Assembly (NCBI GenBank): GCA_900473175.1
Contig: UCKM01000008.1
Coordinates: 18,891 to 82,890, forward strand
Source of the DNA: Hyphomicrobiales bacterium
GTDB taxonomy: Bacteria > Pseudomonadota > Alphaproteobacteria > Rhizobiales > Rhizobiaceae
Length of the DNA stretch: 64,000 nt
Direction: 5' to 3'
Part shown: positions 37,411 through 45,410 of the stretch, piece by piece
How the letters are laid out: each line of letters starts with the position of its first letter
How positions within the stretch are numbered: the first letter of the stretch is position 1
The notes under the pieces: generated by a model
Told to the model about the DNA's origin: nothing
Seen by the model: only the letters and a program-made list of their open reading frames with translations
The model's database searches: none
Position numbers and translations under genes: made by a program

Positions 37411-37977
37411 TCACGTTCGTCGGATATTCCGCCACCAGTTGTATCCATGCGGCGCGCTCGTCACGACGAGCACGTCTTGTTCGGTGTTGAGGCGCGCGGC
37501 GACCACGCCGCCACCGGTCGTCGCCTTGCCCGGCTTGCCGAGCAGATTGTCACGCCCAATCACCAGATCACGCGAGGAGAAACTCGAGAATTCGTACTGC
37601 TGGCCAAGTGCGATCGCATCCGCTGGGCAGGCGTCCTCGCACAGCCCGCAGAATAGGCATCGGGCCATGTCGATCTCGAATTTCGCCGGACGCCGGTTGC
37701 CCTTGTCGTCCTCGTAGGGGACGACTTCTATGCAGTCGCAGGGACAAATCCGCGCGCAGAGTTCGCAGGCCACGCATTTGATCTCGCCCTCTTCGTCGCG
37801 CTTCAGGAAATGATGCCCGCGGTAACGCGCGTAGGGCAACCATTTCTCCTTATCCGGATACTGCATGGTCACGGATCTGGAGAACATGTAGCCAAAGGTC
37901 AGAGTCAAAGCGGTAGCAAAATCGGCGAAGAACACCCAGCCGATCCATGTTCCAACTCTGTCCCGTGCGCGCGACAT
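37411..37977 (-). CDS. nuoI: NADH-quinone oxidoreductase subunit I
   Basis: A 188-residue ferredoxin-like subunit with clusters N6a and N6b. It has two [4Fe-4S] motifs, CVACELCARICPCDC and CLFCGLCEDACPADAI, and the family segment RYRGHHFLKRDEEGEIKC. It passes electrons from NuoG towards NuoB. It is slightly longer than usual at the C-terminus. It lies 10 bases after nuoH on the minus strand, opposite in direction to the other nuo genes, instead of between nuoG/nuoH and nuoJ as in the standard order. Confidence 0.96.
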   Translation of the reverse strand: MSRARDRVGTWIGWVFFADFATALTLTFGYMFSRSVTMQYPDKEKWLPYARYRGHHFLKRDEEGEIKCVACELCARICPCDCIEVVPYEDDKGNRRPAKFEIDMARCLFCGLCEDACPADAIALGQQYEFSSFSSRDLVIGRDNLLGKPGKATTGGGVVAARLNTEQDVLVVTSAPHGYNWWRNIRRT

Positions 37978-37987
37978 CGCCGCCCCG

Positions 37988-38989
37988 CTACGGAGCCGTT
38001 GCGGCCCCTAATATAACACCGGTTATGATTATGTTCGCAATAGATAGAGGAAGCAAGACTTTCCACCCGATCGCCATCAGTTGGTCGTAGCGGTAGCGGG
38101 GGAAAGTGAAGCGGAACCATATAAACAAATAGACGAAGAACGCTACCTTCAGCAGAAACCAGAGGAGCGGTGGCAAGGGGACCAGCGCGCCGTTCCAGCC
38201 GCCGAAGAACAGGATCACCACCAGGACCGACACCAGCAACACGATGGCATATTCGCTGACCATGAAGAACGCAAAGCGGATACCGCTGTATTCGGTATGG
38301 AACCCTGCCCCCAGATCGCCTTCCGCTTCCGCGAGGTCGAACGGAATGCGCTGCGCTTCGGCGAGTCCGGCAACGAAGAATACGAAGAAGCCGACCGGTT
38401 GATAGACGATGTTCCAGACACCGGCTTGCGCCCGCACGATCTCGAGCAGGCTCATGGATTGCGCCAACATCACCACGCCGATGACCGCGAACCCCATCGG
38501 GATCTCGTAGCTGATCATCTGCGCGCAGGTCCTGAGGCTGCCCAGGACAGCGTATTTGCTGTTAGCGGCCCAGCCGCCGAAGATGACGCCATAGACCTCG
38601 ATCCCGATCACCGCGAAGACGAAAAGGAGGGCCACATTCATGTTGGAGACGTAGAGGGTGATCTCGTGGCCGAGGACCGAGACGCTTTCGCCGAAGGGGA
38701 TCGCGACGAACACCACAAAGGGGGGGGCGAGCGCCAGGATTGGCGCCAGTTTGAACAGGAAGCGGTCGGCCTCGGCCGGTATGTGGTCCTCTTTGGTTAA
38801 GAGCTTGATTCCGTCCGCCACCGGCTGCAGTAGCCCATGCCACCCCACGCGCATCGGTCCCATCCGCTGCTGCATGTGCCCGGCGATCTTGCGTTCCAAC
38901 CAGGTTAGCGGCAAGGGCAGCAGCAGCAGCATCGCAATCAGAAACGCGACCTTGAAGGCGATGAGACCAAGGGCGACGATAAGTTCCAT
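37988..38989 (-). CDS. nuoH: NADH-quinone oxidoreductase subunit H
   Basis: A 333-residue membrane subunit with eight helices that closes the quinone chamber. Landmarks are LPLTWLERKIAGHMQQRMGPMRVGWHGLLQP (in pieces), LADGIKLLTKEDHIP, the acidic loop LAEAQRIPFDLAEAEGDLGAGFHTEYSGIRF (in pieces), and the terminal FTFPRYRYDQLM. Everything needed for function is present. It is the first gene of a separate minus-strand unit, nuoH-nuoI-CBS, which converges on nuoG. Confidence 0.97.
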   Translation of the reverse strand: MELIVALGLIAFKVAFLIAMLLLLPLPLTWLERKIAGHMQQRMGPMRVGWHGLLQPVADGIKLLTKEDHIPAEADRFLFKLAPILALAPPFVVFVAIPFGESVSVLGHEITLYVSNMNVALLFVFAVIGIEVYGVIFGGWAANSKYAVLGSLRTCAQMISYEIPMGFAVIGVVMLAQSMSLLEIVRAQAGVWNIVYQPVGFFVFFVAGLAEAQRIPFDLAEAEGDLGAGFHTEYSGIRFAFFMVSEYAIVLLVSVLVVILFFGGWNGALVPLPPLLWFLLKVAFFVYLFIWFRFTFPRYRYDQLMAIGWKVLLPLSIANIIITGVILGAATAP

Positions 38990-39372
38990 GATCCGCGGCT
39001 ACTTATTCATCGGGTTGAAACGCAACCGGACTTTGGCTCCGGCTGTACGCTGCGCACTTATCAGGTTGCAGGGTACAACGGCGGCGCACCACACGCAATG
39101 ACATCACAGATATGTCGTCGCTGGTGTCCGCACTCTCGCGCCAGCATGATGCGTTGGCTAAGGCCAACGACATAAAGGACTTGGGATGCTGTTGTCGGAA
39201 ATCCGCGAAAATGCGGATTGGCAGGACGCGCGTCGTGCGGCGCCCTAAATGGGGTTCCGTCTGGTTAATTGTGCAGAAGTGTGTAAGTCAACGCTAACAT
39301 AAACAACCTTCGGCACCCCCCTGAGTGAACGCCGGTTGCATTCAAGGCAAACGGCGATCTTCGCGCAATGCG
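38990..39372. other. Gap holding the nuoH-operon promoter
   Basis: About 380 bases upstream of nuoH and downstream of the binding-protein gene. There is no recognisable gene. The small inverted repeat GGTTG-AAACG-CAACC lies about 25 bases upstream of nuoH. No clear FNR/FixK box was seen. Confidence 0.4.
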
Positions 39373-40638
39373 CTATTTTCCCGCGTCGCTTTTGATTTTT
39401 CCGACTTCGACCGCGCTCATTTCACCAACGGTCGTAACCTCTCCACTCTTGATTCTCCACAGCCGGAACGGTCCGGTGATGTCACCATACTGGTCAAAGC
39501 TGACTGGGCCTATCACACCTTGATACTTGATCGGCTTTCCGTCTTTGATCAGTTTCAGGGCCTTTTGGAACTGTTCCTTGCCCGCCGAAATTGGCTCACC
39601 TTGATCGGCAACAATCTTCGGAATGGCCGCCTTGATTGCCGCTGCATCCGGCTTGCCAGCCGCGGCAATCGCAAGAGCCACGATCGCACCTGCATCATAG
39701 GAGCGGTCGGCAGCGGGTGCACTTGGCGCAATGCCGCCCGAGAAGGTCTCGAAATTCGCGTTGAAATATTCAGTTGAGGCTGTCGGGCTGGTGCCGGAGG
39801 AGGTGCCGTAGGCGTTTTCCAGATATTGCGCGCCAACGCTCTCGATGAAATCCTTGGAGTTCATGCCGTCATTCAACAGGAAAGTCTGCTTGCCGCCGCC
39901 GGAAATCCAGGCACGGGCAATGGTGGCCCCGTCAACTGGGTAGCTGACCAGGTAGAGCGCATCCGGTTCTCCGGCCATGGCGGCGCTGGCTTCAGACGAA
40001 TAGCTCGCCTGCTTCTCGTTGTACGGAGTCGTTGAGGTGATCGTTCCTCCGAGCGCCTTGTAGGCAGCGGAGAATTCGCGAACCATGTTGACGCCAAAAT
40101 CATTGTTGACGTGAATGATCGCGATCTTCTTCAGGCCCTGATCCAATGCGTATTTGGCAGCTGCGGTTCCCTGAAGGGCATCGGATGTGATCGTGCGAAA
40201 GAACACGCCATTTGTCTTGCCCTGCTTGCCGAGCTCCGTCAGGGTTGGCGACGAGGAAGCAGGCGAGACTTGAACGATACCGGCAGGCGCCGTGACGGAT
40301 GTTAGGATCGGGATGGAAACGGAGGAGATAATGCCACCGATGATCACCTGCACTTTCTTAATGTTGACCAGTTGGGTTGCCTGATCCACGGCCACGGTGC
40401 CCTGGCTCTGGCTGTCGCGCGTGTCAGCAATGATCTTGCATCCATTTGCGCCGCCGGCGTCATTGAAGTCCTTGAAGGCCATCTCGACGGCCTTCGCTCC
40501 GGCTTGGCCATACTCGCCAGCAGGCCCCGTAAGTTCCATGACCAGGCCAACCGTAATGTCACAGTCGGCTGCATAGGAAGGCGCAGTCGATATGGCAATC
40601 CCGGCCAGCAATGTTGTTAGAAGCAGCGTTTTCCGCAT
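39373..40638 (-). CDS. Periplasmic substrate-binding protein, branched-chain amino acid (LivJ/HAAT) type
   Basis: A 421-residue periplasmic binding protein with a signal peptide (MRKTLLLTTLLAGIAISTAPSYA, then ADCDITVGL). The mature part has the type I binding fold: VGLVMELTGPAGEYGQAGAKAVEMA in pieces, VIIGGIISSVSIPI, VSPASSSPTLTEL and FRTITSDALQGTAAAKYA. It feeds the HAAT permease encoded across the regulator gene. The ligand need not be an amino acid; this family also carries amides, urea, aromatic acids and others. It is the last gene of the minus-strand arm, just after the aldo/keto reductase. Confidence 0.92.
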   Translation of the reverse strand: MRKTLLLTTLLAGIAISTAPSYAADCDITVGLVMELTGPAGEYGQAGAKAVEMAFKDFNDAGGANGCKIIADTRDSQSQGTVAVDQATQLVNIKKVQVIIGGIISSVSIPILTSVTAPAGIVQVSPASSSPTLTELGKQGKTNGVFFRTITSDALQGTAAAKYALDQGLKKIAIIHVNNDFGVNMVREFSAAYKALGGTITSTTPYNEKQASYSSEASAAMAGEPDALYLVSYPVDGATIARAWISGGGKQTFLLNDGMNSKDFIESVGAQYLENAYGTSSGTSPTASTEYFNANFETFSGGIAPSAPAADRSYDAGAIVALAIAAAGKPDAAAIKAAIPKIVADQGEPISAGKEQFQKALKLIKDGKPIKYQGVIGPVSFDQYGDITGPFRLWRIKSGEVTTVGEMSAVEVGKIKSDAGK

Positions 40639-40640
40639 TT

Positions 40641-41693
40641 TTATTCCCCTTTGTTGAGATTGTATTTCATGATCATTCCATGGCGGCCGATGCGGTCACG
40701 CTCCAACGTGTACACATCGCCGTCAATGTCATTCGCCTGCGCAAGAACCGCGTTGATGTCCGCTTGATCTTGCACCGTCAGTCTCAGGTCAGAAATGGCC
40801 AGGTTGGCTTTTAGATGATCCCGATTGCGCGCTCCGACGATGACTGCTGCTACGCGCGGTTTTGTCAGCATGGCCGCGCTTGCGACCGTTGCAATGTCCG
40901 TCCGGTGACGATCTGCAATTGCGCGCAAGTTGGCAAGCAGGTGCTGGAACAAGTCCCAGCCGCCGAAATCATCGATGATCAACTTGTATTTGGTCAGCGA
41001 GCGGTTTTCCAGCGGGTCGTCCGGTTCGGGCTCGCCAAGCCAGCGATCGCTGAGAAAACCTCCCGCCACGGTGCCGTAGCAGAGAAACGAGAAATCGCGA
41101 TCGGCCGCAAGGGCAACCATCTGCTTTTCCGGCCGCCGGTCGAGCAGAGAATATTGCAGCTGTATCGAAGTAAGGGGCACGCCAGACTGGATAATGGCCC
41201 GAACGTGGTCCGTATCGAAATTGGTGCCGCTGACACGTGAAATCTTGCCCGCGTTTTGCAGCTCCAGCAACCACTGAGCGGTCTCGAGCCATTTTGGTGC
41301 GTCGTAATCCCACCAATGAAACTGTACAAGGTCGAGGCAATCGAGATTGAGCCGTTTCAGGGATATATCGATCGCGCGTTCGACATAAGCTTTGCTGATG
41401 CGCGGTAGCACCTCAAGGTCAGGCACGAATTTCGTATGGACGCGCACCCGATCGAGCGCATCCTGCCCGCGAAGATCGCGGTAACGCAAACGGAACCGGC
41501 CGATCAATTCCTCGACACCGGTGTAGATGTCTGCGCAGTCGAAGGTGGTGATCCCTGCGTCCGCAAAAGCAACCATGTCGTCGATTGCATCGTTCGCACT
41601 GATCGCACCATGTCCCCCCGCCAATTGCCAGCCGCCGCGGATCACCCGCGATATTTCGTAGTTTCCGGCAAGTTCTATGCGCTGCATGGGCAT
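40641..41693 (-). CDS. Aldo/keto reductase
   Basis: A 350-residue NAD(P)H-dependent oxidoreductase of the TIM-barrel AKR superfamily. The catalytic tetrad is visible: Asp and Tyr in TFDCADIYTGVEELIG, Lys in RVHTKFVP, and His in DLVQFHWWDYD. The cofactor-side segments AAVIVGARNRDHLKANL near the end are typical. It resembles the N-terminal half of the AKR-RidA fusion at 46411 (shared QFHWW, LLDRR/LIDRR and YGTxxGGFLS), so the two are paralogues working in one pathway. The binding-protein gene starts 2 bases after its stop. Confidence 0.92.
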   Translation of the reverse strand: MPMQRIELAGNYEISRVIRGGWQLAGGHGAISANDAIDDMVAFADAGITTFDCADIYTGVEELIGRFRLRYRDLRGQDALDRVRVHTKFVPDLEVLPRISKAYVERAIDISLKRLNLDCLDLVQFHWWDYDAPKWLETAQWLLELQNAGKISRVSGTNFDTDHVRAIIQSGVPLTSIQLQYSLLDRRPEKQMVALAADRDFSFLCYGTVAGGFLSDRWLGEPEPDDPLENRSLTKYKLIIDDFGGWDLFQHLLANLRAIADRHRTDIATVASAAMLTKPRVAAVIVGARNRDHLKANLAISDLRLTVQDQADINAVLAQANDIDGDVYTLERDRIGRHGMIMKYNLNKGE

Positions 41694-41696
41694 TGC

Positions 41697-42053
41697 CTAT
41701 TCATTTTCCAGGGGAACAGCTGTTGTTTCGGCGTGGCTGAAGCGGCGCAGGCCGAGCCGGGTAATCCGGAGTCTGCTCGAACAGTTGGGATCCGGACAGG
41801 CAATCTCGGCATCGGTCGTCATCCAGTCGTTGCGGTGGGTCAGACGCTGCTTGGCGGCAAGCAGCGGCAGAACGGATGAAAGTGAGTAAATGGAAAAGCC
41901 CTGACCTGGCGGAAGGTGAAGCATTTCACCACGCAACTCGAAATAGTCGCCGGGCTTTGCTCCGCAATAGATGGCGCCGCCATCCGGTACGATCACTTCC
42001 ACTTTGAGATCGTATAGCTCGAACACATCGTCGAGGGATGTGGTGTCAGCCAT
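41697..42053 (-). CDS. TIGR04076-family protein
   Basis: A 118-residue protein with the TIGR04076 pattern: YDLKVEVI...G, GDYFELRGEMLHLPPGQGFSIYSLSSVLPLL in pieces, then HRNDWMTTDAEIACPDPNC. The family is of unknown function and often accompanies aldo/keto reductases and other oxidoreductases. The ATG at 42053 has AGGAGG upstream and lies inside the end of the GntR gene (8-base overlap), so it is coupled to the regulator. The CPDPNC element could bind a metal. Confidence 0.8.
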   Translation of the reverse strand: MADTTSLDDVFELYDLKVEVIVPDGGAIYCGAKPGDYFELRGEMLHLPPGQGFSIYSLSSVLPLLAAKQRLTHRNDWMTTDAEIACPDPNCSSRLRITRLGLRRFSHAETTAVPLENE

Positions 42054-42807
42054 ATCGGGCCTCCTCTCCTGTCTGCGCCCCATTGGCATCAAGTGTGCCG
42101 CGAATAAGGTTAAATGAGCGACTGATATCGTTGGAGAGCGCAAGGACAGCAGCCTCTTGATCTCTTCGTTCCAGCGCGTCGATCAGCGCCCAATGATAGT
42201 TGGTGGCCGCGCGACCGCCTTGCCTGTTATGGATATGGGCGGCAGCGCGGATATAGGGCCCTGATTGTAACCAAAGGCTTTCAACAATCGGAATGAGCAC
42301 TTGCGAGCGAGCGGCGTGATAGATGTGAAAATGAAACTGCTGATTGAGCTCGGACGTTTGATAGCCGACGTCGGCATCGTGTTCTTCGAACGCCCTGTCG
42401 CAGTCACTGTTGATCTGACGAAGGATACGAAAATCCTTCGCCGCCAAGTGGGGAATGGCCAAGGCTACGATCTGGCCCTCGATCATGGTTCTGGCATGTG
42501 CCAGGTCGTCAAGACGTTCCCGCGTGATCAGGGGAACGCGCACCGTGCGGTTTGGCAGCGCCTCCAAAGCCTGTTCCGAGATGAGACGCCGTAATGCCTC
42601 CCGAACTGGCATCGTGCTTGTCTGGAGTTTATCAGCAAGATCGACAATTCGCAGGAAATCACCGGCGTCAAACATGCCGTTTATCAGAGATCGGCGCAAT
42701 TGGGCGTAAACCCGATCGTGGAGCGTTTCACGTCCGACGGGGGATAACCCTTCATCCAAGGTTATGCGGCGATCCACTTCACTGCCCTCTGCAATCACGG
42801 TAGACAA
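42046..42807 (-). CDS. GntR-family (FadR/FCD) transcriptional regulator
   Basis: A repressor-type regulator of about 253 residues. The winged helix is LHDRVYAQLRRSLINGMFDAG, LADKLQTSTMPVREALRRL and ALEALPNRTVRVPLIT. The C-terminal FCD ligand domain is helical and has the metal-type histidines in FHFHIYHAA and NYHWALIDAL. Start choice is uncertain: no ATG is available, and TTG at 42807 (used here), GTG at 42798 or TTG at 42879 are possible. It is divergent from the ATPase gene at 42932 and heads its own arm, so it is the probable controller of both arms, responding to the transported compound or a product. Confidence 0.85.
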   Translation of the reverse strand: MSTVIAEGSEVDRRITLDEGLSPVGRETLHDRVYAQLRRSLINGMFDAGDFLRIVDLADKLQTSTMPVREALRRLISEQALEALPNRTVRVPLITRERLDDLAHARTMIEGQIVALAIPHLAAKDFRILRQINSDCDRAFEEHDADVGYQTSELNQQFHFHIYHAARSQVLIPIVESLWLQSGPYIRAAAHIHNRQGGRAATNYHWALIDALERRDQEAAVLALSNDISRSFNLIRGTLDANGAQTGEEARYG

Positions 42808-42931
42808 GCATTTCGCTCGCTTTCGGTTCGTCGGGGCAAACTTTGCCCGTGCACAATTTGTAGTTGCTTTTTCGCACAAGGTAAAGTTTGATCAAACATC
42901 ATGTATCAAAAATTTGTACAAGAAGAATTTC
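42808..42931. promoter_or_regulatory. Divergent control region of the HAAT transport regulon
   Basis: The short AT-rich gap between the GntR regulator and the first ATPase gene holds a perfect 12-bp palindrome GTTTGATCAAAC at 42886-42897, an ATCAAA half at 42905-42910 and the 8-bp palindrome TTGTACAA at 42914-42921. The last fits the style of FCD-type GntR operators (TTGTxxACAA-like). Promoter boxes cannot be assigned with confidence. Confidence 0.4.
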
Positions 42932-43741
42932 ATGCAGAGTGTCGCCGATGAAAAACATGATACGGCTTCGATAAACCGCAGCCCGGTTATTGACGCGCGC
43001 CGATTGGTCAAGCGCTTTGGTGGGATTACGGCCGTGGCAGGTATCTCGCTTGTGCTGCAACAGGGTGAAATGATCGGGTTGATCGGCCCAAATGGCGCTG
43101 GGAAAACCACACTTTTCAATCTGATTGCCGGAAGCCTCAAACCGTCATCAGGCGAGATATGGATATCCGGTCGGGAGGTCTCGCAAGAACGACCAGAATT
43201 GAGGATCGCTCGAGGCGTGGGGCGAACATTCCAGATTCCCCGACCATTCGCCGAAATGACGGTGCTTGAAAATGTTCTGACTGGTGCTCAAGAACAGGAT
43301 GGCGAGCGCCTTTTCGCGAATTTTTTCAATCCTGGGCGAGTTGCGGGGCAGGAGAGGGCCGCGATCGACAAGGCACGGTCACTGCTTTCCTTTGTTACGC
43401 TGTCGGGACTTGAGAACGAGCCTGCACGGGTGCTGTCAGGCGGGCAGCGCAAACTTCTGGAACTTGCCCGGATTCTGATGGCCGACCCGGCCGCAATCCT
43501 GCTGGACGAACCCGCCGCGGGCGTTAATCCTGCACTTCTTGAAACGATCATGGAGCGTGTGCTGGAACTCCACGCGCAAGGCAAATCCATTCTGCTGATC
43601 GAGCATAACATGGACATGATATCCCGGCTCTGCAGCCGGGTTATGGCAATGGCCTCAGGCAGGCATCTTGCCGAGGGAACACCTGACGAGGTAGCGACCA
43701 ATCCTGCGGTGATAGAAGCTTACCTGGGAGGTGCTGCATGA
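42932..43741 (+). CDS. HAAT-type ABC transporter ATPase (LivG-like)
   Basis: A 269-residue ATPase. Walker A is GPNGAGKTTLFNLIAG, the Q-loop region is GVGRTFQIPRPFAEMTVLENV, the signature is LSGGQRKLLELARIL, Walker B is AILLDEPAAGVNPAL and the switch His is in LLIEHNMDMI. The pattern FQ(I)PRxFxxMTVxENV and the HNMD ending are LivG-specific. The ATG at 42932 (MQSVADEKHD) fits the family N-terminus; upstream codons run into the regulatory gap. It is first of five genes joined by ATGA overlaps or near overlaps. Confidence 0.93.
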   Translation: MQSVADEKHDTASINRSPVIDARRLVKRFGGITAVAGISLVLQQGEMIGLIGPNGAGKTTLFNLIAGSLKPSSGEIWISGREVSQERPELRIARGVGRTFQIPRPFAEMTVLENVLTGAQEQDGERLFANFFNPGRVAGQERAAIDKARSLLSFVTLSGLENEPARVLSGGQRKLLELARILMADPAAILLDEPAAGVNPALLETIMERVLELHAQGKSILLIEHNMDMISRLCSRVMAMASGRHLAEGTPDEVATNPAVIEAYLGGAA

Positions 43742-44502
43742 CTTTGGGGGGCGGCACGAACCTGGTCCCGGCGCTGCAAACGCGATCCCTCATTGCCGGA
43801 TATGAGCCGGACATGCCGATCGTCCGCGGTGTCGACCTGTCGGTTTTGAAGGGAGAACTTGTCGTCTTGCTGGGCCCGAACGGGGCCGGGAAATCCACCT
43901 TCGTCAAGGCAATCGCTGGCCTCGTTCCGATCCACTCCGGGACCGTGCATCTGGATGGCCAGGACATCACCGCCGTACCAGTTCATAACAAGATTCGGCG
44001 CGGTCTCGCTTTCGTTCCACAGACCGAGAATATCTTTGCGACGATGTCAATATATGAGAACCTGCTTCTGGCTGCAGCGATGGCACCAAAAAGCGAGCGT
44101 GAACGACGTATTTCAACGTTGTTTGAGCGGTTTCCCGATCTGGCAAGTCGGCCGTCCCGTCTCGCTGGCCAGCTTTCCGGTGGCCAGCGGCAAATGCTCG
44201 CGGTGGCACGGGCACTGATTGTGCATCCGTCTATTCTCATCTTGGATGAACCATCTGCAGGCCTGTCGCCGAAGATCGTCGCCGAAGTCTTCACCATGCT
44301 TCAAGACATCAACAAGAGTGGCGTGACGATCATTCTGGTCGAGCAAAACGTCCGCGCGGCGCTCGCTATTGCGGACCGCGCGATCATCCTCGTCGAGGGC
44401 AAGCTCCGTCATGAAGGATCCGCTGCGACACTTGCTGACGACCCGATCGTGGCAAAGCTCTATCTTGGGGCGTCCGCCACCAGAAAGGCAGGTGTGTCGT
44501 GA
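43738..44502 (+). CDS. HAAT-type ABC transporter ATPase (LivF-like)
   Basis: A 254-residue second ATPase of the same importer. Walker A is GPNGAGKSTFVKAIAGL, then FVPQTENIFATMSIYENL, the LivF-type signature LSGGQRQMLAVARAL, Walker B ILILDEPSAGLSPKI and LVEQNVRAALAIADRA. The EQNV ending separates LivF from LivG. It starts inside the stop of the first ATPase gene and ends in ATGA overlap with the permease gene. Confidence 0.93.
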   Translation: MTLGGGTNLVPALQTRSLIAGYEPDMPIVRGVDLSVLKGELVVLLGPNGAGKSTFVKAIAGLVPIHSGTVHLDGQDITAVPVHNKIRRGLAFVPQTENIFATMSIYENLLLAAAMAPKSERERRISTLFERFPDLASRPSRLAGQLSGGQRQMLAVARALIVHPSILILDEPSAGLSPKIVAEVFTMLQDINKSGVTIILVEQNVRAALAIADRAIILVEGKLRHEGSAATLADDPIVAKLYLGASATRKAGVS

Positions 44503-45410
44503 ACCCTCAGTTTCTGGTTGATGGACTCATCGCCGGATCGATGATTGGCCTTGGAGCAATCGGAATTACGCTGACCTATTCCATTTTGCGCTTTGCCAAT
44601 TTTGCCCATGGCGAGTTCCTGTCCTGGGGGGCGTACATTGCTCTCGCACTGAGTGGAGCGCTCGGCTTTCTGTTTAGTGCATTGAAGACGCCGGTGGGTC
44701 CCTTTTCCTTTGGGTGGTCACTTCCCCTTGCCGGAATTCTGGCGATTTTACTGACGGGTATGCTTGCACTTCTGCTCGATGCAATTCTGTTCGGCAGATT
44801 GAGGGCACAACGGGGTGCCGTCATTATCATGGTGATGGCGAGCTTTGGTGCGTCCCTGGCATTGCGAAGCGTGCTCGAATTCATCTTTACATCAAAGCCC
44901 GCCTACTACACCAAAGCGCTGCAGATAGCGGTAAATATCGGCGGCGGCCTGCGGGTGACTCCGGACCAGATGCTGGCACTGGCTTTGACGGCAGTTGTCG
45001 TCTTTGCCATCCATCTCTTGTTGACGCGGACCGGGATCGGACGCTCCATGCGGGCGGTCAGCGAAAATCCCGCTCTTGCTGGAGTTGTCGGTATCGATGT
45101 CCGCATGGTCATTCGGGCTGTCTGGATCGTCGGTGCCGGTCTGGCATGCATCGCCGGTGTGATGGCGGGCCTTCTGGTTCAGATCAGGCCCTATCTTGGT
45201 CACGACCTTTTGTTGCCGCTGTTTGCCGCTGCCATCCTTGGCGGTATCGGCAGTGTGCCGGGCGCAATGCTGGCCGGTCTGATCGTTGGCCTGTCCGAAG
45301 CGGCTGCTGTCCAGCTTATTGGCGCAGAGTGGCGTGCGGCAATTTCTTTCGTGATCCTTGTCGCTGTGCTGTTGATACGTCCGCGCGGCCTGTTCGGGAG
45401 GCAAGCATGA
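44499..45410 (+). CDS. HAAT-type ABC transporter permease (LivH-like)
   Basis: A 303-residue inner-membrane permease with about eight helices. It begins NPQFLVDGLIAGSMIGLGAIGITLTYSILRFANFAHGEFLSWGAY in pieces; the RFANFAHGEF element is the LivH signature. RTGIGRSMRAVSENPALAGVVGIDV is the cytoplasmic coupling loop that contacts the ATPases. It is coupled by ATGA to both neighbours. Confidence 0.93.
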   Translation: MNPQFLVDGLIAGSMIGLGAIGITLTYSILRFANFAHGEFLSWGAYIALALSGALGFLFSALKTPVGPFSFGWSLPLAGILAILLTGMLALLLDAILFGRLRAQRGAVIIMVMASFGASLALRSVLEFIFTSKPAYYTKALQIAVNIGGGLRVTPDQMLALALTAVVVFAIHLLLTRTGIGRSMRAVSENPALAGVVGIDVRMVIRAVWIVGAGLACIAGVMAGLLVQIRPYLGHDLLLPLFAAAILGGIGSVPGAMLAGLIVGLSEAAAVQLIGAEWRAAISFVILVAVLLIRPRGLFGRQA

